A stretch of 52,165 bases of DNA. It comes from Syncephalis plumigaleata (lineage: Eukaryota > Zoopagomycota > Zoopagomycetes > Zoopagales > Piptocephalidaceae). Location: the NCBI GenBank assembly GCA_025201365.1, contig JAIXMF010000057.1, forward strand, positions 1 to 52,165, written 5' to 3'. Shown in pieces: positions 11,258 through 24,800 of this stretch (its first letter is position 1; the number at the start of each line of letters is the position of its first letter). The notes under the pieces were generated by a model. The model did not search any database and was not told where the DNA came from. It was given only the letters and a program-made list of their open reading frames with translations. Both the position numbers and the translations under genes were made by a program.

Positions 11258-11856
11258 AGCTAGTGTCACTCTATCCTTTTTTCCCTACCTATATCTTCTA
11301 GAAGTCACATTGAATGCACCATTAATTCTAATAAAGCATCTATTTGATGTCAATTCTTTTACATACTCCACCTACTATGACTTTGAGCAATTAATCAATC
11401 ATGAGAATGTCTGGTAACCATGGTAGTACCAGACAATACTGATACTTATTGCTCTCGTGCCAATCTGTCTCGTGTACACGCTGGATCATCCTCGTAACAC
11501 CTTGGACGAACATGCTAGAACCAGATCGAGGTCTAGCGTTGAGATTTCAGTAAAGCACTACAAATTGCAATCCGCTGAATCAACTCGCCATCGTTGCCAT
11601 TCTAATTTTGTGTCAGCGGGGAAACTCACACATTGAAGGAGTCACATCGTCAATAGAATGTCGCGGTAACTCGCGGCTCACGTGTATATAAGCGACTCTT
11701 GTCATGCAACGACGACAACCTTACTAATTCTCATTTAGCATCTTCTAGTATCTACTATCATAAATAGTTGCATTTCTTTCTTTCTTTCTTTCTATTCTTT
11801 TCTTTTTTTACTTGGTAATAATTGCAAGTATCATCGCATATTCAACTCACGCTATA
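11258..11856. other. Intergenic region
   Basis: 3' flank with AATAAAG near 11332 and the promoter of the gene at 11857. No gene recognised. Confidence 0.5.
11685..11692 (+). promoter_or_regulatory. TATA box of VPVAP member 3
   Basis: TATATAAG about 165 nt upstream of the ATG at 11857, followed by a CTTT-repeat leader (11774-11793). Confidence 0.45.
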
Positions 11857-12387
11857 ATGATGTCCATCAACCGTTTCGCTTTGTACCTCGCCGTTGCCAT
11901 CATGGCTATTGGTGTGTCCGCCAATGATTCCCATCATAAGGGTAAGTGTAATGGCGTATACTACACGTGAGCATCACCTATTCAATTACTAATCATTCGA
12001 GACATGCTCTACATGCAATAAATCGACATCCTTTCATCATTAGCGAAAGCAATGGGTAATCAAGCTCTCTATGAACAAGCTGGCCACGCTCAGGATGGAG
12101 GCAATCCAACCTACACCCAGGTGCTTTACACCCCAGCTAATCAGCCAACTGCCGCTCCACCAGCAGCTCCGGTTGCCCCGGTTGCTCCAGTAGCCCCTGT
12201 GGTCCCTGTGGCTCCTGCTCCCGTTGCTCCAGCTCCCGAGCAAACAACGAATACTGTCACCGCTACCGAGACGACTACACCCACACCAACTTCTACCAAT
12301 GGTGCCTCGCTCAATCTAGGCAATCATGATTTGGCAGGAATTGCCGCTCTTGGTGCTGCAGCATTTGCCGGACAGCTCTTATTCTAA
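11857..12387 (+). CDS. Val-Pro-Val-Ala-Pro repeat surface protein, member 3
   Basis: Two exons (11857-11941 and 12044-12387), about 142 aa. Exon 1 is a signal peptide (SINRFALYLAVAIMAIGVSA) and ends in phase 1 at GTAAGT. Exon 2 has a polar N-terminus (QALYEQAGHAQDGGNPTY), an APVAPVAPV array, PEQTTNTVTATE, a [11 protein letters not shown] stem and a hydrophobic tail (IAALGAAAFAGQLLF). Two in-frame ATGs lie side by side at the start. Shares intron position and phase, array and tail with the genes at 8214 and 13367, so these are tandem paralogues. Confidence 0.83.
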
Positions 12388-12823
12388 GCTACACACGTGT
12401 AATGATGCAATTACCCATTCGCATTAATTAGTGTTTTCCAATCTGCCTTGTTGTGCACAATAAATCAGATTTTACAATCCTATCCTATCCTATATGTATG
12501 ATGACTTGACTTGTAGTGTGCCCTTTATTGCAAATAGTACTGAGTAATGATAATGATATAATGCTATTGTGAATACTTATCGACTAGAAATTAATAACAT
12601 TATAGAACATATGCAGTAAAATACTACTACACGCCTTACATGTATGCCTTCCCTACACTTATGTCGATTCATTAGATGAATAAATATTTATTAAGAAATC
12701 TTCGCGAGCATTGACATGTACACAACATTGTTAATTCTAAATGTGCACTAATGTAGCTTGGCCAGCTCATACGCTAAACTATCAAGTTAGCACTAAATCC
12801 AAACTGTTTAGCCTACACGATCG

Positions 12824-13129
12824 CTAGCCTATACAATTGATGGTGTAGCACACTTGTGTACCAGCAAGATTCGCGGGATATTCTATAGAGAGAGTAAGGT
12901 TGCTCATACTGATCAGTATGGTTTCTTCCGGGTGCGTTAAACAAAAGGCGGTAGCATTAGAACTAATTAGTTTTAGTTTAATGATATCGGAACATGACGG
13001 TGTTATATGACAATCCACTGTCCTACCATTCTGACTGCGTGACTCCACATCAAGGAGAGAAGGGGGGGAAGTAGCAGCAGCAGGAACAACAGCAGGAACA
13101 ACAGGAGGTGGTGGAGATGGAGGACTCAC
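12824..13129 (-). CDS. Unassigned ORF, possibly the last exon of a minus-strand secreted protein
   Basis: An open frame of about 100 codons with no ATG near its start. It begins right after an AG (CGGATGTAG), so it could be a 3'-terminal exon. It opens Pro-rich (SPPSPPPPVVPAVVPAAA), then reads RTVDCHITPSCSDIIKLKLI, NATAFCLTHPEE and GTQVCYTINCIG before the stop. Five Cys and alternating hydrophobic residues would suit a small extracellular beta domain. No upstream exon was found, and the space up to the plus-strand gene at 13367 is short. May be a remnant or chance. Confidence 0.25.
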   Translation of the reverse strand: MSPPSPPPPVVPAVVPAAATSPPSLLDVESRSQNGRTVDCHITPSCSDIIKLKLISSNATAFCLTHPEETILISMSNLTLSIEYPANLAGTQVCYTINCIG

Positions 13130-13205
13130 CTACATCCGACAAGTTTTCAATTATTATACCATCTTCTTAATAGTAATATACTCGATCTCTATGAGGAACA
13201 CCATC

Positions 13206-13213
13206 TATAAAAA
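13206..13213 (+). promoter_or_regulatory. TATA box of VPVAP member 4
   Basis: TATAAAAA 161 nt upstream of the ATG at 13367. Confidence 0.5.
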
Positions 13214-13366
13214 TGCGCGATTGATTCGTCAAGAAAAGGTAACTATCATCATCATAAGCAATCTCAAGCTATCTAGCTATCTATCTTTTTCTTTAGCATC
13301 TATCTAGCAAAGCACAGCATTTCTTTCTGCTTAGTTCTTCTTTCTAGTTCTTCTTTAACTGCAAAA

Positions 13367-13886
13367 ATGTTCTCCTTCAACACCATCTCTACTGTCGCTG
13401 TCTTCGCCATCGTCGGCGCTCTTGCCACTATGAGCATGGCTCAAGATTCCGGAAATCAGCAGGGTACGCATGAAATCTAGACTAATTACCATTAACGTCA
13501 ACTCATAACAATCACGTAAACTAACAATTGATTATTGCCTGTTATCATCATCATTATTATTATTATGATCAATAGATGGCTCGCAAGAAACCCCACTCTT
13601 GCCTACCATCACGATTCCTACCGGTGGTGGTAACGCCCCAACAGCAGCTCCTGTTGCTCCTGTAGTCCCAGTAGCCCCTGTGGTCCCAGTAGCTCCTGTG
13701 GCTCCGGCTCCCGTTGCTCCAGCTCCAGAGCAAACAACGAATACTGTCACCGCCACCGAGACGGCTACATCTACGCCAACTTCTACCAATGCGGCCAACA
13801 TACTAGGTGCCGGTAGCAAGGGTCTAACTGAACTCGCCCTACTTGGATCGGCCGCTCTCTTGGGTCAGGCATTCGTTGCCCTCTAA
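13367..13886 (+). CDS. Val-Pro-Val-Ala-Pro repeat surface protein, member 4
   Basis: Two exons (13367-13463 and 13576-13886), about 135 aa. Exon 1 encodes a signal peptide (SFNTISTVAVFAIVGALATM followed by SMAQ) and ends in phase 1 at GTACGC. Exon 2 reads DGSQETPLLPTITIPTGGG, then [10 protein letters not shown] arrays, the PEQTTNTVTATE block found almost identically in member 3, a Ser/Thr stem and a hydrophobic GPI-like tail (LALLGSAALLGQAFVAL). Likely a tandem duplicate of member 3, with the N-terminal 20-30 mature residues diverging most. Confidence 0.83.
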
Positions 13887-14466
13887 ATAGCGTAGTATTA
13901 TCTTTTCTAGTATTACTACCACGTAACAGCATTATCATCAGCATTACCCTTCCTATACTCGTTCACTTACGCCTACCACTTACTAATGTCCAATGTTCTC
14001 ATTTCGAGTGCATAAATACACAAACCCTTAAGCATTTAATTGCTACTGCATTCTCCCTATCCCTTCTTTTACCGCTTAATGAGTCAATAAAAAACACGTC
14101 GTCTAGACGATCTTGCATGCACATTCATTCGATCGAGCAAATACATACATCCTATATGAAGTAATGATTGCGTAACATTATATCTCCAATCTATTGCTTT
14201 CCATTCAAGGTTGTCGCGTATGACATCATCAATAAACGCTATAGTAAATGGCAAGTATGTACACATTCGAATGCAATGATTATCATCGTGCAAAAAGCAC
14301 CACATGCGTGATTGTATGACGACTGTTATCTGAGTGCAACGTTCCAAATTAATCCGACTCTGTTCCGTCTACACTTGGCTTCAAGCGTTCTCTCTCTCTC
14401 TCTGGCCCTAGTAAGCGATAACGGCTCTTTCTTTCGTCTTTTCCTTACAATTCCAAACTATTTACA
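13887..14466. other. Intergenic region
   Basis: 3' flank (AATAAAAAA near 14086) and promoter of the phosphatase gene, with a CT dinucleotide tract at 14390-14403. No gene recognised. Confidence 0.5.
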
Positions 14467-16003
14467 ATGAGTGAAGCTGGCACTACTTGTAAGTATGACG
14501 CTATTATACGCGATAGTTACCAATTATTAACCATTCCTATTATTACTATTCTTACTATTACTGTTGGTCGCTAGGTGATTATAATGACTATTTGCAGTTT
14601 GCCGTTGAAATAGCAAAGGAGGCTGGAAATACCATTCGAGCCGCGTTCTCTCAACGACACGGACATGGCAGTGTTCGTCAGTTAGCGGGAGTAGACCAAT
14701 CGTTGCAGCATTATCAAGATAATGGCCCATCCAGCGTAACAATGACGGAGGCGAAAAACGGCAACTCTTCCGACTTGGTTACCGTGACAGACCGGGCGGT
14801 AGAAGAACGGTTACGCGCCCGTATCGCAGAACGATATCCCAATCATTTATGTGTAGGCGAGGAATTTGGCACGGATGAACGTGTGCGTATAGGACCCGAG
14901 CCCACTTGGATTATGGATCCCATTGGTAAGTTCAATGGAGACGATGAGCACTTCTCCCATCTATCGTGTGTGCGTGCGGGTGTGCGTGTTTATATGGACT
15001 ATTTTCACCATTGATATATACTGACCATTCTACTCGCATTGCTATATTGCTATGGTGGGTCTATGTATATAATGTCACACTTGTGTGTGCTCGCGTGTGT
15101 GTGTGCGTGTATGTCTCGTGTGATCCGTATGTATGGCATTGACACGTGTTTACTTCTAGATGGCACCGCGAATTTTGTTCACGGGTAAGGAAACGCGTGT
15201 GCTAGTAGTTGAATCTTAGACTTACCATGCGATAAACAACAAACCATGCCATTCCACTTGACTAGGTTTCCGTTCGTTGCCGTATCCATTGGCATTGTTA
15301 TTGATGGACAAATATCCGTGGCAGTTGTTTACAATCCAATATTGGACGAGGTTAGTACACAACTAATCCTATCGAGCAATGAATGGTTAGCGCTAATTAT
15401 TGTCAATGATCATGCTAGTTGTATACGGCCATGCGTGGACATGGCGCCTTTTTAAACGGCACACATCAACTACCGTTGCAACCTCAACCTTTGCCTGAAA
15501 TAGGACTGCGTGGATGTATGATAGGCGTGGAATACGGTTCCATAAGGGACGACGCTACCCTACTGCCCAAGATACGCTCTATGGAGCGACTAGCCACGGC
15601 TTCCGCTGGCCATTGTCGCGGTATACGATGTACAGGATCAGCCGCATTGAATTTGTGCCTAGTGGCACGTGGTGCTATTGATGCCTACTGGGAGATTGGT
15701 ATACATTGCTGGGATATCGCGGCAGGCGTACTAATTGTCGAGGAGGCAGGCGGCTATGTCGTGGATGGAGCAGGCTGGCATTCGAGCATACCATCTGTCA
15801 CGGGTACCAATACTGTTGACACTAATACTACTATTAATAGTAGTAGCAACAAGCATCCTTTACCACTGGATATACAAAGTAGAAAAGTTCTAGCCATTCG
15901 AGGAGAGACGACAAAGCGACGTGAAACACCTACAGGTCAAACACAAAACATCACCATTGAGATATTAAATCTAATTGAAGATATTCCCCAAGAAAGAGAT
16001 TAG
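14467..16003 (+). CDS. Inositol monophosphatase family protein
   Basis: Mg-dependent hydrolysis of inositol monophosphates, feeding free inositol to phosphoinositide synthesis; cytosolic. Five exons in my model (14467-14488, 14575-14925, 15160-15184, 15266-15350, 15419-16003), about 355 aa, with all phases consistent. Metal-site motifs are complete: GEEF in exon 2; DPIDGTANFVHG assembled from exons 2, 3 and 4, since introns split it after DPI and after VH; and WDIAAGVLIVEEAGG near the end. The 25-nt exon 3 carries only the catalytic DGT-NFVH core. A loop of about 35 residues after VTERYP-type beta strands and a polar C-terminal extension make it longer than the usual 270-290 aa. Archetype is IMPA/INM1; which member of the superfamily it prefers as substrate cannot be told from sequence. 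Confidence 0.9.
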
Positions 16004-18018
16004 TAATCATATAATAAATGAACACCTATATCAATGATGATGATGATGATGATGATGATGATTACATTAATTATGTGTTGTCATTTTCTTCACGAATAGT
16101 CATCAGATTAATCCAATTGACACTCCGTTCTACCGAACAAGGTAAACTCAACTTGAATTGCTTTGAGAATGGCATGATGTGAGGGAAACAGGGTAAGAGT
16201 TGAAAGCACATGTTCTGTTCTTCAATCACACCAACAACACTTTTATCAATGTGTCCTCGCTTTCTATCTGCTTGTTTGTCGGCTTGTCTATCTCTTTATC
16301 TCGCTCTCCCCTTTTAACTAGTTCTCATCCTCAAAGTCTGTTGTCATTGGTCTTCTTTCCTGCGACTTCTCCTTCTCCAGTCTATTCCGCCTTTAAGCTT
16401 CTCTCTTCCTTGCTATCTTTTAATATTACATTCCTTATTGTTATTGATTCGTGTTATCTTGTTCAATAATAGGTGTGATTCCATTTTGCGCAAACTTCTA
16501 CAACCACTGTTACTACTACTATTATTATTATTACTACTACTACTCTGGCAGCAGTGCCCTCGCTCTTCTGTACTTTAGTTCATTGTTACATCCCCACACA
16601 CGCACACCAATAGTTATTAGTTAGTTATAGCGACCGTAACGGTCTGCGGCATTGAGCCACTCGAGTAGTGTTGCTTCAGCGAGTCTCTTTCCCTCTCTTT
16701 CTCTCTCTTTCCCTCTCTTCTATCCATTACGTGAAACGGTTCAACTAAAGCGTTTTACTTGTTATTACTATATCACTACCAGTTCTAGTCTTTTCATATT
16801 TATTACGCTACTTTGTACACGACTGCTTATTATTAGTATTATTGGCATTATTCACATACACTACTAGGTAAGTGGATGTTTTCTTATTGATTCGTTGTTG
16901 TACTACAGCAGCAATCGTAGCGGTGGTTTTTTGCATAGCGACTATCTGGTATAATTTGGGAAATAAGACACATTACCGTAAAAACACGATACGCTTAATG
17001 GCTTGTCCTTGACTATCATTCAACTCGAATCAATTGTGCATATCTATCTATCTATCTATCCACTTGGATATATTATGTTGATTGGATAACTATAAGAGTG
17101 GCTATAGGGCTTTTTGTGCCACTCATTATTCATTGTCTATCCTAGTGATTATTATTGCGATAACACATGATAATACGTTACAACGATTGCAATAGTAATA
17201 AGTAGAGATAATCGTGGACTTGTATGTGAGCTGTTATGTATGCATATCTAGCTATTTAGTACGCTACTCTATCGTATTACAACATGATTGCTATAGTTTA
17301 TTCAGTAATGTCTGATTCAACAATTGAAATATGCTGCCTCAATTGAGCATCTAGTAATAATAGGATACAATCTATAATGGCATGATTACTTGTTGGTTAC
17401 ATGCAACGCGACACATTGTGTTATGTGTGTGGGCATATATCATTACCATTACCACTGTTTAGGCAGCATTGAATCATGTTTTTATCGTTGTTTCAAGGAT
17501 ATAGTGCCATGCCAAGAATATATACATTGGCATAATGTGTGCAGGATCAACTCTGTCTTACCTCGCATACACGCATACACGCATATTCTTCCTCTTACAC
17601 TCTCACACCAACGCTGACACATTCAGTTTTAAATCAACATGTTAGATTATATGCTACAATAACCTGTTGCTCTTTTTCTATTTCACAAAACAATATCCAG
17701 TTGCGTATATATACGTGTACGTGTACGTGTATGTTGTATGTGTGTGTGTAGCCATTGATTATTAGCTAGAAAATAGGACTTGCCTTTTTATATGTTATGT
17801 TCACGTTTTTATAATACGTGTAGAACCATACACTCCACACTCGTACATCCACACCTCTTACTGACAATATCACCTCGTTTAAAAACGGCCTTTTCTTTTC
17901 TATGAACGCTAATTAACTAACGATTCAACGCTACTCTCCTCTTATTCCCTCTCTATCTTCCTCGCTCTCATATTCTCTATTAGTGTGTCTCGCGGTTACC
18001 TTTTCAGTTTTAGTCGAT
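16004..18018. other. Long intergenic region upstream of the kinase
   Basis: About 2 kb without a recognisable gene. It includes a (GAT)n/(ATG)n run at 16036-16060, CT-rich leader-like stretches (16290-16400, 16680-16720), a TCTA repeat at 17043-17060 and TATACGTGTACGTG repeats near 17707-17730. A GTAAGTGG donor at about 16867 and a TATTAG acceptor near 17982 would allow a long 5'-UTR intron for the kinase gene. That is inference only. Confidence 0.4.
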
Positions 18019-20841
<2,823 letters not shown>

Positions 20842-21312
20842 CTGTTTCTATATAGATGATGATGTAATATCTCCCTATATATATATATCGCATTATTACT
20901 ATTGTCATTACTATTATCACTATCACTATCAAGCAGCACTATTCTTTCTATTTACTTGTGATCACATTAATTTCTCTATCTTGATGGATTAATTATTCTT
21001 GTGTAGCTAGTCTCTAACCATTTCATTTGTTCGTATTCATTATTCCTCATCTCATTTACATACTATTGCATCATTAGGGTTATCTACCTATTTACTTACT
21101 TACTTACTATCCTATTCCAATCATTTACTGATATTTCTATTCTTCCATTGCGTGTAATTTTTGTACATTTAATTCTTTCTTATATTAGTTACATTTTATC
21201 GTCTTTATTATTGGACGAATCTATTCTTTTCACCTTATCTTATCCTTTTTTCTAATCAAAATAAATTATAAGCATGTTGTTTATTTTTACTTTGAATCAT
21301 TGCTATATACGA

Positions 21313-21400
21313 GCATTATTGATGGAGTATTCTGAAATGATGATTATGTTTAGATTCAGACAATTAATAGGACACACGTTTACGCGCTATGACAGACATT
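21313..21400 (+). repeat. Upstream block shared by microexon genes A and B (copy A)
   Basis: From CATTATTGATGGAGTATTCT to GACAGACATT this is about 80% identical to 29091-29177. Both lie about 350-400 nt upstream of the respective TATA boxes. It is part of the duplication that produced the two genes, or a shared control region. Confidence 0.75.
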
Positions 21401-21732
21401 AACAATGGCAAGTCAGTGTATATCTCATTGTTTAATTAGTACCGAGTAAATGTAGTACCTGTAATTAATCAATGAATAGTGCTGTCATACTGATAGATAC
21501 TAGTAGTAGTCATTGTAGATTAGGTAAATGTGTCTAGATGTGATCAATTCGATTGCGTATCTACTGTTCAATATCCATATGATTGACATGGCACAATTAC
21601 TGCATGTTTGATGTCCATTAGGACAAAGGCGACATCCATGCATGGTAGCATCATTCAGAAGCAATTATTGAATATGCGATGATATCGATTTGTCTATTCT
21701 GCAGGACATTGTTGTATTACGACTATTCCACC

Positions 21733-21740
21733 TATAAATA
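21733..21740 (+). promoter_or_regulatory. TATA box of microexon gene A
   Basis: TATAAATA about 149 nt upstream of the ATG at 21882; the paralogue has TATAAATC at 29495. Confidence 0.55.
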
Positions 21741-21881
21741 AACAATGCTAATCGATTCATCTTATCATCATCATCAAGCGTATCTACTCTTTTTATTCTA
21801 TTCTATACTCATTACTCCATTTCGTTTGTTTGTTTGTTTGCTTGTTTGTTTGTCTTGCTCTTCCATTAGGACAATATCAAC

Positions 21882-24800
21882 ATGGAATTATCTGTTGATA
21901 ACAATAATAACAATAGCCAGTCTATAGTCAATGCTACAGCATCCATATCATCAAATTCCCCTGGTATTTCTATCATCATCATCATCATCGATACTAGTCA
22001 ACATGCTAATCGTAATACTACTATCTAATGGTCTTTCTAATGACAATCAATAGATGGTAAGTCTATATCGTATGACATTGATTGCGATGCTGATGATGAT
22101 GCCACATATGATGCTGTCAATCATAGCTGGTGAGTTAAACAACGAGTGATCATGACATCTATCGTGTTGACTAAAATGTACATCAAAATCATATGTTACT
22201 ATTATAGAAGCAGACGTAAGTTGATATTCTGTCTAAATAAACATACAACGTACTAATTGCAATACTCGTATGATAGGAGGTGAGTTGTGAATCACGATGA
22301 TACTATGCCATACGCTCATTGAAATGTGGCAATTGATTTCCGTATGATTATCATGCATAGGAACACGTAAGCTACTAGTATCATTGCAATGAACCATTTG
22401 ATTCACGTATAATTGCATGTATTAGTGGGTAAGCAAGCACTCGTTGGAATGTGGCATTCGATTCACCGATGATGACACGTAATAGATTGTAAGTGGGCGG
22501 TATTCTGATTGCAGTATATGTCATACTAATTGCAATGGCACAATTGCTTCATTTGTCATTCCACACACACACACATGACAGCATGTAGGTGATCATTTCG
22601 ATCATAGTCTATGATGTGCTCATTACAAGTTGACATGTCATGATACGTGTACGATGACCTGTAACAGGATGTAAGTTGCTAGTCTAGCATTACCGTATAA
22701 TGTACTAATAACAACAACAATCATCATTCTCTTTGCATATGATTGCACTAGTATGTAAGTGGACATTTCCATACTAGTGCATGACGTGTTAATAGCAATG
22801 CATCACACACACACACATATACATACATAATAGATTGTAAGAAGTTGGCATTCCAGTCTTACTAGTCGATGTACTCATTACCCTATGGCATACAATTCAC
22901 ATATGATTACGAGTAATAGTATGTAAGTGATGATCAGTGCAATGTGCGATCGATTAATTACAAATTGATTGACGATTCACGTATGCTTCCATGTAACAGA
23001 GGGTAACTAGACATTCCTATCGTGATATGTGTGATGTGTTAATCGAAATGATGAACATGGTTCATGATGGATGATTACACGGCATAGATTGTAGGTTGGC
23101 ATTCTAGTGTTAGTATACGGCATACTAATCATAGTATTTATTTATTATTACGAATAATAGGAGGCAAGTCATTGTGATGACTATAGCATACAATATACTA
23201 ATTGTAGCATGATACATGATTGACTTGTAACAACACCTGCAGAAGCCAGTAAGCTAGCGTTCCAATAATCACAATAATCATAATGGATGACATGCTAAGT
23301 GAAATGCAAATACAATTCATATACGTGTGTGTGTATGTATGATAATCACACGACATAGAGTGTAAGTTAACACGTGGACTACAATTCCAAAATGTAGCTC
23401 ACCTATAACTATGCAATACAATAGGCCGTAAGTTATTATTTCGATTGAAGCATACGAGACATTAATTGGAGTGTGGGATGCAATACACATACTATCACGT
23501 ACAACAGATAGTAAGCTAGCATTATAATTGCCGTATAATGTACTAATAGGAGTGTGAAATGTGATCTGCATATGAATACGTACAGCGAAGAGTAAGCTAG
23601 CATTATGATGACAATGGGTGAAGTATTAATCGTGATGTGGCGTATAATCCATATGCATTATGAATGGCAGTTGGTAAGTATGCAAAATGGCAACAGCATT
23701 CGATGGGCTGATCATAATACGCCATACAATTCTCGTATAATTACACGTCACAGGAAGTAAGTTAATAAATCGATTGCAGCATACGATAGTTCAATTGTAA
23801 TCAACGTATGGCCCACTAATGATTACGCATGGTAGGAGGTAATCTAGTACATCGATTATGACGTGTAATGAACTAATAGTATGGATAGACGGTAAGTTAA
23901 TATACCGATTGAAGCATACAATGAACTAATATGAGACTTGATACATGCATGATCATTCATGATAGCCGGTAAGTTATTAGATTGATTGTAGTATACGACG
24001 AGCTAATGATGAGATGGCATCTAATTTCTTTATTATTATGCATGGTAGTATGTAAGTTAGCAAATAAGTTATACCATACAATGAACTAATTGTAAATTAA
24101 AATGCGATTTCTGCATGATTATGAATGACAGGGAGTAAGTGGGCATAATGCTTACAGCATACAAAGGGCTGATCATAATGGACCATACAATTCTCGTATA
24201 ATTACTCACTACAGACAGTAAGTTGGTACACTGATTTCACCATGCAATGCTCTAATTGTAAATTGGGGTATGACTCGCCTGTGATTATACATGACAGACT
24301 GTAAGTAAGCATAATGATTACAGCATGCAACCAGCTAATAATAAAATGGTATGCAATTCATCTATGATCATGAATGTTAGGAGGCAAGTTGATATATGGA
24401 TTACATCCTACAATGAATTAATTACGATGCGACATACAATTCGCATATGATCATGAATGGTAGTGGGTGAGTACGCATAATGACAACAGCATACGATGAG
24501 CTCATTACAATTTTTGTATAATTATACGTTACAGGAAGTAAGTAAGCATACTGATTACAGGGTACAATGAGCTTACTGTAAATTGACATATAATTCACGT
24601 ATCATTATGCGTGGTAGTCGGTAAGTTAGCATACTGATTAGAGCATACGATGAGCTTACTGTAATTGGCATATAATTCCCGCATGTTTCTGCATGGTAGT
24701 GGGTACGTTGAATGGCGGTTACATAATACAACGTGCTGATATGATTCGTGATACACGTATATTTATACCTGACAGCAAGTAAGTTAACATGCCGATTACA

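Larger units (their letters stand above)
12388..13366. other. Intergenic region
   Basis: 3' flank of member 3 (AATAAATC near 12461), an opposite-strand ORF (12824-13129, listed separately) and the promoter of the gene at 13367. Confidence 0.45.
20842..21881. other. Kinase 3' flank and promoter of microexon gene A
   Basis: The kinase 3' flank ends near an AAATAAATTATA signal at about 21260. Block 21313-21400 is strongly similar to 29091-29177 upstream of gene B. A TATA box follows at 21733 and a CT/TTTG-rich leader ending in CCATTAG just before the ATG of gene A. No other gene seen. Confidence 0.5.
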
